DNA from: Arenibacterium halophilum
GTDB lineage: Bacteria > Pseudomonadota > Alphaproteobacteria > Rhodobacterales > Rhodobacteraceae
Length of the DNA: 64,000 nt
Direction of reading: 5' to 3'
Assembly: GCF_005938225.1 (NCBI RefSeq)
Contig: NZ_VCPC01000004.1
Coordinates: 310,001 to 374,000, forward strand
The notes beneath the pieces are model-generated. The model was not told the origin of the DNA, made no database searches, and saw only the letters and a program-made list of their open reading frames with translations. This document shows, one piece after another, positions 35,448 through 43,831 of this stretch; the stretch's first letter is position 1; every line of letters starts with the position of its first letter. The position numbers and the translations under genes are program-made.

Positions 35448-37124
35448 ATGACATTTTCACCGCAACATCCCATTCCAGGTGTCGTCTATCCCGATCCGGC
35501 CGATCTGAAGCGCTGGCACGACATGGGTGCGATGCCTGCCGAGACTTTGGCGGATGGATTTCGCGCCGCTGCCGCGGCACATGCCGATCGCCCGGCGATC
35601 GTCTGGCTTGATGGTACGCTAACCTATCGCGAATTGGACGAGGCGACCGACAAGATCGCTGCCGGTCTGCTCGATCTGGGCCTGAAACCATTGGACCGGG
35701 CCATCTTTCAGCTGACCAATACACCGGAAACGTTGATGGCTTACCTTGCCTGCTGGAAGGCCGGGATCATCCCTGTATGCACGCTGGCGGCCCATCGTGA
35801 ATCCGAAATCGGATATCTGGCGGAATTTGGTGGTGCGCGGGCGCATTTCATCGAAAGTGACGCGCCCAAGTTCGATTTTCACGCCTTCGCTCGGAAGATG
35901 CAGGCAGAGGTTCCGGGGTTGGATACCATCATCTCGACCAGGGGCAGCGCGCGCGAGGGCGCTGTCGACATGGCGCTGCTGATGCAGGGCGATCTGGAGG
36001 CGGCCCGTCAACGGTTGGCCGAGGTGACGCAGGACCCGTGGCAAGTGGCGGCATTCCAACTGTCGGGCGGCACCACCGGAGTGCCCAAAATCATTCCGCG
36101 TATGCATGGCGAATACCTCTACAACATGCGCGCCGTGATGGCGTTCAAAGGCTGGACGGCACAGGACCGCGTGTTCATTCCGATGCCCTTTGCACACAAC
36201 CTGAACATGGGGTGCGGCTGGGGCCCATTCCTGATGTCCGGTGGATCCGTGGTGGCTACGCCCAACACAGATCAGGACGCAATGCGCGACACCCACAATG
36301 CCCTGTCACCGACGATCATGGGGGCGGCCAAGCCGATCATCATGCGGATGCAGGCCGAGATGGATCAATCGCGGATCGGGCCGGGCGCGCTGCGCGAAAT
36401 CTTTTCGACCGACGCTGCGGAAACCGTCACGCGCGGCATGGGCGTGGATGGGCACCACATCTTTGGCATGACCGAAGGTACGATCATGTTCACCCGCCCG
36501 GGCGATCCCGAACAGGTGCGGTTCGGCACATGCGGCCGCCCGGTTTCCGAACACGACCGGGTTCGCATTTTGCATCCGGGCACCGAACAAGATGTCGCTC
36601 TGGGTGAGATCGGCGAACTGGCAGTGGCCGGGCCCTATACCATCCGCGGCTATTACAATGCACCCGAGCGCAACGCCGAAACTTTCACCAGTGACGGCTT
36701 TTACCGCTCGGGAGATCTCATGCGCTGCCACATGATCGACGGGCAGTCGTTTTATTCGTTCGAGGGCCGGATCAAGGATGTGGTCGACCGGGCCGGCGAA
36801 AAGGTGAACTGCGAAGAGGTCGAGCGCGCTGTGATGGCTCATCCTGCGATGGGCGATGTGGCTGTGGTGGGGATGCCGTCGCCAACTCATGGCGAAAAGA
36901 TTTGCCTGTTCGTCGTACCCCGCAGCGGAACCGCCCTGCCCGATGTGGCCGAGTTGGGCGCCTTTCTGAAAGCCGCCGGTCTGGCAATTTTCAAATGGCC
37001 AGAACGGATCGAGCCGATCGACGCCTTGCCACTGACCAAGGTCGGCAAGCTCGACAAAGCCGCCTTGCGGACCCGCATCGCCAAGACCTTGGCCTTGGAA
37101 ACCCGTCAGGGGGAACTGACATGA
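35448..37124 (+). CDS. Aryl acid-AMP/CoA ligase of the EntE/DhbE/SdgA type
   Basis: A 558-residue ANL-family adenylating enzyme. The phosphate loop LSGGTTGVPK (205-214), the FGMTEGTIMFTRPG segment, the GDLMRCHMID hinge region and the catalytic lysine in TKVGKLDK are visible. The spacing and wording match 2,3-dihydroxybenzoate and salicylate AMP ligases (EntE, DhbE, SdgA), so the substrate is probably an ortho-hydroxylated or heteroaromatic carboxylic acid. GGGAGG lies five bases before the ATG at 35448. It overlaps the flavoprotein by four bases (ATGA). Confidence 0.85.
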   Translation: MTFSPQHPIPGVVYPDPADLKRWHDMGAMPAETLADGFRAAAAAHADRPAIVWLDGTLTYRELDEATDKIAAGLLDLGLKPLDRAIFQLTNTPETLMAYLACWKAGIIPVCTLAAHRESEIGYLAEFGGARAHFIESDAPKFDFHAFARKMQAEVPGLDTIISTRGSAREGAVDMALLMQGDLEAARQRLAEVTQDPWQVAAFQLSGGTTGVPKIIPRMHGEYLYNMRAVMAFKGWTAQDRVFIPMPFAHNLNMGCGWGPFLMSGGSVVATPNTDQDAMRDTHNALSPTIMGAAKPIIMRMQAEMDQSRIGPGALREIFSTDAAETVTRGMGVDGHHIFGMTEGTIMFTRPGDPEQVRFGTCGRPVSEHDRVRILHPGTEQDVALGEIGELAVAGPYTIRGYYNAPERNAETFTSDGFYRSGDLMRCHMIDGQSFYSFEGRIKDVVDRAGEKVNCEEVERAVMAHPAMGDVAVVGMPSPTHGEKICLFVVPRSGTALPDVAELGAFLKAAGLAIFKWPERIEPIDALPLTKVGKLDKAALRTRIAKTLALETRQGELT

Positions 37125-38284
37125 AAATCAACATCATAGGTGGCGGGCCGTCAGGGCTCTACTTTGCCTATCTTGCTCGAAAATGGCTGAACGCCCCGGA
37201 TATCACCGTGTACGAACGCAACGCACCCGATGCCACATTCGGGTTTGGTGTGGTGCTGGCCGGGGCCGGGCTGGCGCGTCTTCAGGCCGCCGATGCCGAA
37301 AGCTATCACCGGATCACCGGCATTTCGAAGACACTTGGCAATCAGGACATCATCCTGAACGGGTCCACTGCACGGATCGAGGGCGCCGCCTATGGTGGCG
37401 CGGTCGAACGGCTTCACCTGCTGGCGGTGCTGCAAGACCTATGCAAAGAGATAGGTGTCACCCTTTACCACAACCACGACGTCACCGACCCGTCCAGACT
37501 GGATGACGCCGATCTGGTGATTGGCGCGGATGGCGCCAATTCGTCTCTGCGTCGGCAGTTTGAGACTGAATTCGGCACTGGCGGCGGGCAGTTGTCGAAC
37601 GCCTTCGCATGGTATGGCGCGAAGCTGACCCATGATCGCCCGACGTTGAGCTTTCGAAACGCCGGGGGCGGAGCCTTCTGTGCGCATTATTACCCCTACA
37701 CCGACCAGATGTGCACCTTTGTGATGGAATGCGACAAGGCGGCATGGGACGGCTGCGGGTTCGCATCCATGACGGATGACCAGCGGCAAGCGTTTGTAGA
37801 GAACCTGTACCGCGACGATCTGCACGGCCAGCCGCTGATTTCCAACAAATCCGAATGGCGCAATTTCGAACCGATCTGGAACGACCGCTGGACAGCCGGA
37901 CATCGCGTTCTGATCGGAGACGCCGTCAGGCGCGCGCATTTCTCCATCGGGTCGGGCACCCGGATCGCGATGGAGGATTCCATCGCCCTGGCCCGCGCCC
38001 TGAAAGACGCGCCGGATACCGCCAGCGCCTTGGACAGCTATGTCAAAGCGCGGAAACCTGCCGCTGATGTGCTGATTGGCGCGGCGAAAGAGAGCTATAC
38101 TTGGTATGAATCCATGGGCGCGCATATGGCGCAGGCCCGGTCTGCCCATGATTTCGCCTTCGATTATCTGACCCGCACCAGCCGTGTCGATGCCAGCCGT
38201 GTCGCGCAAGACCATCCGCGTTTCATGGCGGCCCTGCGTGCTGACGGTGGCGTCGAACCCCAGACACAGGAAACCGCCGGATGA
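37121..38284 (+). CDS. FAD-dependent monooxygenase, salicylyl-CoA 5-hydroxylase-like
   Basis: A 387-residue single-component flavoprotein hydroxylase. The dinucleotide-binding motif GGGPSG is at residues 7-12, followed by ERNAPDATFGFGVVLA, which is characteristic of the group containing salicylyl-CoA 5-hydroxylase and the N-terminal half of anthraniloyl-CoA monooxygenase. The DG motif is at 137-138 and the FAD-pyrophosphate motif GD at 266-267, leading into HFSIGSGTRIAMEDSIALA. This points to hydroxylation of an aryl-CoA made by the upstream ligase. It overlaps the isomerase gene by four bases. Confidence 0.85.
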   Translation: MKINIIGGGPSGLYFAYLARKWLNAPDITVYERNAPDATFGFGVVLAGAGLARLQAADAESYHRITGISKTLGNQDIILNGSTARIEGAAYGGAVERLHLLAVLQDLCKEIGVTLYHNHDVTDPSRLDDADLVIGADGANSSLRRQFETEFGTGGGQLSNAFAWYGAKLTHDRPTLSFRNAGGGAFCAHYYPYTDQMCTFVMECDKAAWDGCGFASMTDDQRQAFVENLYRDDLHGQPLISNKSEWRNFEPIWNDRWTAGHRVLIGDAVRRAHFSIGSGTRIAMEDSIALARALKDAPDTASALDSYVKARKPAADVLIGAAKESYTWYESMGAHMAQARSAHDFAFDYLTRTSRVDASRVAQDHPRFMAALRADGGVEPQTQETAG

Positions 38285-39042
38285 GACCCTATCGCGTGGG
38301 CCAGATCGTACCGTCATCGAACATTACGATGGAAACCGAAATTCCCGCCATGCTGCGCGCCCGAGAGGCGATCCGGCCCGAGCGGTTCACCTTTCACTCC
38401 AGCCGGATGCGGATGAAAAAGGTTACCCCCGAAGAATTGGCCGCGATGGACCGGGATTCGCTGCGCTGTGCGCGCGAACTGGCCGATGCCGAGGTTGATG
38501 TGATGGGTTATGCCTGTCTTGTCGCCATCATGAGCCAGGGCTTCGGCTATCACTGCGTGTCGCGAGATAACCTGCACACCGCCATCGCCGAAGAGGGCAA
38601 GGACATTCCCGTCGTGTCCTCTGCCGGGGCGCTTGTGGATGGGTTGCGTGCAATGGGCGCCCGCAAGGTCAGCCTGCTGATGCCTTACATGAAGCCGCTG
38701 GCAAACCGCGTTACCGACTACATCGCGAACGAAGGCTTCGACGTGCACGACAGTCTCGCGCTGGAAATCGAGGACAACCTGGCTGTGGCCGCACGCGACC
38801 CGATGGCGCTAACGCAGGATGTGGCCCGGCTGGATACCAAAGGCGTCGACGCCGTGGTTCTGTCCTGCTGTGTCCAGATGCCATCCTTGCCCGCGCTTTC
38901 CGTGGTGGAACGCCAGTTGGGTGTGCCTGTCACATCGGCGGCGGCCTGCACCGTCCGTTCGATGCTGGGCGAAATGGGGCTGGAGCAAGTGGTGCCCGAT
39001 GCCGGCGCCGCCTTGGCGCCAATGGCCGCTGCCGCCGAATAA
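38281..39042 (+). CDS. Maleate cis-trans isomerase
   Basis: A 253-residue Asp/Glu racemase-superfamily enzyme with near word-for-word family signatures: VGQIVPSSNITMETEIPAML, SRMRMKKVTPEEL and GYACLVAIMSQG. The two catalytic cysteines appear as C79 and C197; this spacing of 118 is the same as for Cys76 and Cys194 of the Nocardia farcinica enzyme. It converts maleate into fumarate, which enters the TCA cycle, so maleate is very likely an end product of this pathway, as in nicotinate degradation (NicE). It shares an ATGA overlap with the monooxygenase. Confidence 0.92.
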   Translation: MRPYRVGQIVPSSNITMETEIPAMLRAREAIRPERFTFHSSRMRMKKVTPEELAAMDRDSLRCARELADAEVDVMGYACLVAIMSQGFGYHCVSRDNLHTAIAEEGKDIPVVSSAGALVDGLRAMGARKVSLLMPYMKPLANRVTDYIANEGFDVHDSLALEIEDNLAVAARDPMALTQDVARLDTKGVDAVVLSCCVQMPSLPALSVVERQLGVPVTSAAACTVRSMLGEMGLEQVVPDAGAALAPMAAAAE

Positions 39043-39089
39043 CATCTGAAAATCGCGCCAAAACCGGCGCAATCCTTGGGAGGACATCA

Positions 39090-40061
39090 ATGAAACACCT
39101 GACACGGGCGATGGCCTGCGCGCTTGCGCTGATGCCAGCAACCACTGCATTGGCGGAAACGACAGTGCGCATGTTGAAAACCTGGGACAGCCGTTACCCC
39201 GGCTCGGTCGTGATCTGCGACCGATTTGCCGAATTGCTGACCGAAGCCTCGGGTGGCGAGATCAAGGTTCAGACTTCTGGACCAGAAACCATTCCACCGT
39301 TGCAGCAGCTTGAGCCGACGCAGAACGGGCTGTTCCAGATTTTGTGCACCTATCCCGGTTTTCACACCGGATCGGCGACGATTTTGACTGGGTTAGAGTC
39401 GATTCGCCCGGATGCACAGGCGTTTCGTGACAGTGGCGCGATTGATGTCGTGCGCGAAACCTATGACGCGCTTGGCTTGCACACGGTGTCGGTTCCGCTG
39501 GCGCATGGCTATGCGATCTATCTGAACCGCGATCTGTCAGATGCGGGCGATCTGTCGGGGATGCAAATCCGCGCGCTGCCGCCGCAACATCCCTACATTA
39601 CGGCCATCGGAGGCACACCGGTGGTGCTGCCGCCTCCAGAGATGTTCAGCGCGCTTGAACGTGGCGTGGTGGACGGCGCAGCCTTTCCCCTGGCCGGGGC
39701 AACTGGCTATGGCTTCACAGAGGTGACGAGCCACTATTTCGGGACGAATATCACCTCGCCCCACGTGATCCTGGCCAATAAGGCGTTCTGGGACGGGCTG
39801 CCGCAAGAGGTGCGCGATGTGTTCGAAACACAGGCCAGCATCCTTGAGGATGAGACACCTGACACCTATCGCACGTTGAATAATCAGGAACACGCGCGCA
39901 TGGCCGAAGCAGGGATGAAACGCCTGACCTTGTCAGACTCTGTCGCTGCGAAACTTGACGATGCAGTGGTCAAGGGCGCTTGGGCCTTTGCCGAAACCCG
40001 CGATGGCGAAACAGCAGTGCGCTTGCGGGCGGCTGTCGAGGCGGCAGGGTTGCTGGAATGA
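39090..40061 (+). CDS. dctP: TRAP transporter substrate-binding protein DctP
   Basis: A 323-residue periplasmic binding protein with a 22-residue signal peptide (ending TALAE). The DctP-family signature GMQIRALPP (with the carboxylate-binding arginine), GGTPVVLPPPEMFSALERGVVDGAAFP follows near residues 155-190. TRAP binding proteins usually bind organic acids, which fits uptake of the aromatic acid that the upstream enzymes would process. GGGAGG lies six bases before the ATG. It overlaps dctQ by four bases. Confidence 0.93.
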   Translation: MKHLTRAMACALALMPATTALAETTVRMLKTWDSRYPGSVVICDRFAELLTEASGGEIKVQTSGPETIPPLQQLEPTQNGLFQILCTYPGFHTGSATILTGLESIRPDAQAFRDSGAIDVVRETYDALGLHTVSVPLAHGYAIYLNRDLSDAGDLSGMQIRALPPQHPYITAIGGTPVVLPPPEMFSALERGVVDGAAFPLAGATGYGFTEVTSHYFGTNITSPHVILANKAFWDGLPQEVRDVFETQASILEDETPDTYRTLNNQEHARMAEAGMKRLTLSDSVAAKLDDAVVKGAWAFAETRDGETAVRLRAAVEAAGLLE

Positions 40062-40627
40062 CCGAAACCGCCGCCGCGCCCGGGCAGGGCGCGGCAACCA
40101 GCCGTAAAGGTTCACCCCTGCCCCGGGCGTTTGCCCGCATCCATGATGGACTGACCGAGGCCGGCCTTTGGGCCGCCATCGCGGCTTTGGCCGGGCTTGC
40201 CACACTGTCCTTCATCGGCACGCTTGCCCGATACTTCTTTGGAACGCCCATTGGATGGGGCCCCGACTGGGCCAGCTACCTTCTGGCGGGATGCATCTTT
40301 GCGGCGGCCCCGGCGGTCACGGCGCGGGGCCAGCACGTCGCGATGAATCTGCTGGAGTCGGTTCTGAACTTCCCGATGGGACGACTGCTACTCAGTTTCG
40401 CCGCGTTGATCCTGACGCTTGCCATTCTGACCACGACGGCATGGATCGTCTGGGGCGCTCTACGTGCTGCATATGTTGCGGGCACCGCTACGGCTGCGGG
40501 CTATCCGATCCCGCGTTGGTGGCTGCTGGCCGTCGTCTTCTATGGATTTGCCTCTTCCGCGGTGCATGTGCTGCGCAGCCTCATCGGGCTGGTAGCGACT
40601 GTGCGCAGCGACCAGAATAGGGTCTGA
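40058..40627 (+). CDS. dctQ: TRAP transporter small permease DctQ
   Basis: A 189-residue membrane protein with four predicted transmembrane segments (about residues 38-60, 72-92, 108-130 and 150-172). It is the small membrane subunit that couples with DctM in tripartite ATP-independent periplasmic transporters. The ATG at 40058 overlaps the dctP stop codon (ATGA); a longer frame upstream lies within dctP. It ends two bases before dctM. Confidence 0.9.
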   Translation: MTETAAAPGQGAATSRKGSPLPRAFARIHDGLTEAGLWAAIAALAGLATLSFIGTLARYFFGTPIGWGPDWASYLLAGCIFAAAPAVTARGQHVAMNLLESVLNFPMGRLLLSFAALILTLAILTTTAWIVWGALRAAYVAGTATAAGYPIPRWWLLAVVFYGFASSAVHVLRSLIGLVATVRSDQNRV

Positions 40628-40629
40628 CA

Positions 40630-41919
40630 ATGCCACTTTATGCCGGTGTCGCCGTTTTGTTCGGGCTGTTCTTTCTGGGCGTGCCCGTCTTTGCCGCCTT
40701 CTTTGGGTTCAACATCTTCGCGGCGTTGATGCTGATGGGGCCGCAGATGCTATCCATCTTTCCGGCCTCGATCCTTGATACCTCTACCACCTCGGAACTG
40801 GTGACTGTGCCGCTGTTCATCCTGCTTGGTGAGCTTCTGTTCCGGTCGGGCAGCATCACCATCTTGTTCAACGCCGTCGACGATATCGTTGGTCGGGTCC
40901 GGGGGCGGCAATATGTGATCGTGGTGCTGATTTCGGTCCTGCTGGGTGCGCTGTCGGGCTCGGCTGTTGCTGTGGCCGCAATGCTGGGCCGAACAGTGAT
41001 GGCCGAGGGTATGGCGCGGGGTGGAGACAAACACCTTCTGGCTGGGCTGGTTCTGGGTGGCGCCTGTCTTGCGCCCGTGATCCCGCCCAGCTTCCTTGTG
41101 GTGCTGATCGGGATGCTGTCGGGCACGTCGATTTCGGCCCTTCTGGCCGCCGGTGTATTGCCGGGCCTTGTCGCCGGGGCGTTGTTTTTCCTGTATGTTC
41201 AGGCTGTGCTGTGGCGTGATCCGTCGCGCGACACGCAGCGCGATACCGGCCGCCCCAAAGGCTCTGCCTTGCGGGCGGTGCTGTCGCTGCTGCCGTTCTC
41301 CATCGTGATCTTCGCCGTTCTGGGGTTGATCCTGCTTGGCATAGCGACGCCGAACGAATCCGCCGCCTGTGGTGTGTTCGGGGCGCTGGCCGTGGCTGCC
41401 ATTTACCGCAAGCTGTCGTTGAGCATGATAATCGACTCTCTGCGCGGCACTGTCTTGCTGTCGTCGATGATTTTGCTGATCATGGCGGCCAGCAAGATCC
41501 TGACCCAGCTGATGGCTTTTTCCGGTCTGACCAGTCAGCTTGTAAGTGCACTGGCCGGGCTGACCTTGCCGCCAGTTGCGGTTTTGATCCTGCTGATGCT
41601 GATTCCGTTCGTGCTGTGCATGTTTCTGGACCAGATTGCGCTGATGTTGATCCTCATCCCGATCTATACGCCGCTGGTGGGCACCTTCGGTTTTGACCCG
41701 ATGATGTTCTGGACACTGTTCCTGCTGAACCTGACCCTGGGCGCGATTACCCCGCCGTTTGGCTACGCGCTGTTCGCGCTGGGCGCGGCAAGCCCGGCCG
41801 AACTGACGTTGCGGGATACCTATCTTGCGGCGTTGCCGTTCATCGGGCTGATTATCGTGACGCTGGTTCTGGTCTGGGCGTGTCCGCCGCTGACCGCCTG
41901 GCTGCCGTCACTGCTCTGA
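40630..41919 (+). CDS. dctM: TRAP transporter large permease DctM
   Basis: A 429-residue membrane protein with about 12 hydrophobic segments. It carries the family signatures FFLGVPVFAAFFGFN, LGGACLAPVIPPS and NLTLGAITPPFGYALF. It is the sodium-driven transport subunit of the TRAP system. It is the last of seven co-directional genes; its final 12 bases overlap those of the opposing tetR gene. Confidence 0.94.
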   Translation: MPLYAGVAVLFGLFFLGVPVFAAFFGFNIFAALMLMGPQMLSIFPASILDTSTTSELVTVPLFILLGELLFRSGSITILFNAVDDIVGRVRGRQYVIVVLISVLLGALSGSAVAVAAMLGRTVMAEGMARGGDKHLLAGLVLGGACLAPVIPPSFLVVLIGMLSGTSISALLAAGVLPGLVAGALFFLYVQAVLWRDPSRDTQRDTGRPKGSALRAVLSLLPFSIVIFAVLGLILLGIATPNESAACGVFGALAVAAIYRKLSLSMIIDSLRGTVLLSSMILLIMAASKILTQLMAFSGLTSQLVSALAGLTLPPVAVLILLMLIPFVLCMFLDQIALMLILIPIYTPLVGTFGFDPMMFWTLFLLNLTLGAITPPFGYALFALGAASPAELTLRDTYLAALPFIGLIIVTLVLVWACPPLTAWLPSLL

Positions 41920-42642
41920 CGCGCGGATGGCGGCGAACCGGTCAAGGATCGCCGTCAATCCCAGCTCGAAGGCGTCTTCGGCGCGGACCCGGGCAAACGC
42001 CAACAAACCATACTCTAACCCGGGCATTTCGCCTTTGTCATAGGCGGTCGCCCGGGCTGTAAGAAAGGCTTCGTGCGCGGCCGGTTCCAGTTGCGAATTA
42101 TCGGAATTCGCGGCTGACAGGCAGTGCAGCGCCAGAACATGATAACACAGCGCCGCAGTCTGCGGCGAAAAGCCGGTATCGCGCAGCAGGCAAAAGATGT
42201 GGTCAAGGAACCGGGCGCCATAGTCGGTTTCCCCCTCGCGCACCCTTTGAAAGATACGGAACTTGGCGTGGCGCTGGATGTGCTGCGCCGCGCCCATATG
42301 TGCCCGCTGACGGTTCATCAGGGTTCGCGCGAACCGGGCCAGTGTCTCGCGCCAATCGTCAATGACTGGTTGGATGGAAAATTCGGCCAACAGTTCCTTG
42401 TAGAACCGGTTCAAGATAGCCGAGGTCAGATCGTCCTTTGTGCCGATATGATAATGCAGGGCGCCGGGCTTTACGCCCAGATCCTTTGCCAGCTGCATGA
42501 AAGAGATATCGTCCAGCGACTGGGTGCGCCCCTGTTCATAGGCGAGGTCAACAATCATCTGGCGGTTCACCAACCCGTCGCCAGATTTTCCGCTTGCCGG
42601 AGGTCGCCCGCGACCCCGTTTTTTTCCATCTGAATCAGCCAT
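41908..42642 (-). CDS. TetR-family transcriptional regulator of the catabolic island
   Basis: A 244-residue regulator with a basic, disordered N-terminus (KKRGRGRPPASGKSG) and a TetR helix-turn-helix (ISFMQLAKDLGVKPGALHYHIGTKDDL) at about residues 47-73, followed by an all-helical ligand domain. It reads against the transporter genes and divergently from the VOC gene. Palindrome B lies 47 bp upstream of its start, so it probably represses itself, the VOC pair and, through operator A, the seven-gene operon. A second inverted repeat, TTGCCA/TGGCAA (42652-42657, 42673-42678), sits in its leader. Confidence 0.88.
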   Translation of the reverse strand: MADSDGKKRGRGRPPASGKSGDGLVNRQMIVDLAYEQGRTQSLDDISFMQLAKDLGVKPGALHYHIGTKDDLTSAILNRFYKELLAEFSIQPVIDDWRETLARFARTLMNRQRAHMGAAQHIQRHAKFRIFQRVREGETDYGARFLDHIFCLLRDTGFSPQTAALCYHVLALHCLSAANSDNSQLEPAAHEAFLTARATAYDKGEMPGLEYGLLAFARVRAEDAFELGLTAILDRFAAIRASEQ

Positions 42643-42688
42643 GTAGTTTTATTGCCATAGTCTTAATTTCCTTGGCAACCGAATATAA

Positions 42689-42703
42689 TTGATATAGTGT
42701 CAA
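42689..42703. promoter_or_regulatory. TetR operator B
   Basis: TTGATATAGTGTCAA fits the palindrome TTGAYA-N3-TRTCAA and is followed by AATAAA, exactly as at operator A (34138-34152). It lies in the 100-bp divergent gap between the tetR gene and the VOC gene, 40 bp before the VOC start codon. Confidence 0.7.
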
Positions 42704-42742
42704 ATAAATCGGAACTGCGAGTCGTAATGGGAGGACAACCAG

Positions 42743-43447
42743 ATGACAGACACGCTTGGCACCCGAGACGATGCCTCGTCTGCTGCCAGTTTCAACGATG
42801 CGATGGGGGTGGGCAGGGGTGATCTGACCGGTGTGCGCCACGCCTCTGAAGATGGGGTCAAACTGTCCCTGAACGGAGTCGATCACACCGCGCGCCCAAC
42901 CTGGAAGCTGAACGAAACGGTCGAATTTTATCGCGATATTCTGGGATTGCCGCTGGTGCATGCGATCAGCGCGCGGGGATGGGGCCCGCCGGGGCACCAT
43001 GATTTCCTGCACTTCTTTTTCGAGGCGGGGAACGGTGCCACGATAGCCTTCTTCTACTACATCGGCAGCGAGCGTCCCGAACGGTATGTGCCCGAAGAGC
43101 ACCATTTCTATTTCGCGACCCATACCGCCTGGGCCGTCGAGACAGAGGCGGAACTGATCGAGTGGAAAGAGACACTGGAGCGTCGGGGTATCAAGGTATC
43201 GCCCTATACCAAACACGAAATCCTTGAATCGATCTATTTCACCGACCCGAATGGCTATCCAGTGGAAGTGACGCGCCGCTTGCGCGAAACCGAACAGATC
43301 GACGAGGTTGACGCCGCTTTGACGATGCAGGCGGCGATGGAGGTGGAAACCGAAAGCCGCGCCAGCGGGCGGTTGATGCCTGACATTGATACCGTCTGGC
43401 GGCGCAAGGCGCGGCTTGTGTCCGACTATAAGGCAGGCCCGCAATGA
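42743..43447 (+). CDS. VOC-family metalloenzyme (glyoxalase/extradiol dioxygenase fold)
   Basis: A 234-residue protein with two vicinal-oxygen-chelate repeats (about residues 42-110 and 115-185), preceded by an unusual 40-residue N-terminus and followed by a 50-residue helical tail. Candidate metal ligands are H48 (GVDHTAR), H121 or H127 (HHFYFATHTAW) and E175 (YPVEVTR), giving a 2-His-1-Glu site. The family includes extradiol ring-cleavage dioxygenases and glyoxalases. Within this regulon it is the best candidate for the ring-opening step. GGGAGG lies eight bases before the ATG. Confidence 0.75.
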   Translation: MTDTLGTRDDASSAASFNDAMGVGRGDLTGVRHASEDGVKLSLNGVDHTARPTWKLNETVEFYRDILGLPLVHAISARGWGPPGHHDFLHFFFEAGNGATIAFFYYIGSERPERYVPEEHHFYFATHTAWAVETEAELIEWKETLERRGIKVSPYTKHEILESIYFTDPNGYPVEVTRRLRETEQIDEVDAALTMQAAMEVETESRASGRLMPDIDTVWRRKARLVSDYKAGPQ

Positions 43448-43704
43448 TCGAGGTTCATGTCATCGACGTGCCCGAGTTTCGCCCCATGGTCGAGACCCAG
43501 CGCAACAATCCGGATGTAACGATAACAGGCCCTGACAAAGGCTATTGGACACTTTCGGCACCAGTCCAGATCGTGTTTTCGCGCAAGGAAATGAAGATGA
43601 AGCCCGCCGTCTGGTATGGCATTTTCACCGGCGGTTTGAACGGCGAAATCGCAGAATGGGGTCGTGATGAGGTGCGCGTGGTCGGGACAAACCGGCCGCT
43701 GTAG
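43444..43704 (+). CDS. Orphan 86-residue protein coupled to the VOC gene
   Basis: A small soluble protein with no family I recognise; it starts MIEVHVIDVPEFRPMVE and has a central strand-rich part (VQIVFSRKEMKMKPAVWYGIFTGG). It overlaps the VOC gene by four bases (ATGA), so the two are translated together. This points to a subunit or an accessory factor of the VOC enzyme. Its codon use resembles that of the neighbours, which supports it as real. Confidence 0.6.
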   Translation: MIEVHVIDVPEFRPMVETQRNNPDVTITGPDKGYWTLSAPVQIVFSRKEMKMKPAVWYGIFTGGLNGEIAEWGRDEVRVVGTNRPL

Positions 43705-43831
43705 AGTCTGGCCCAAGCCTCATTAGCCAACATAGATGCGAAACCGGGCCCAACTCTGGCACGGCTTCTTGAACGACGTCAGAATACAGGTGTCCACGTC
43801 CGGTTGGAATCGCCGACAGACATAATGCATT

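Noticed and set aside
36902-37120. A longer N-terminus for the flavoprotein monooxygenase
   Set aside because: It would lie inside the AMP-ligase gene; the start at 37121 puts the FAD motif at residues 7-12 as expected and gives an ATGA overlap.
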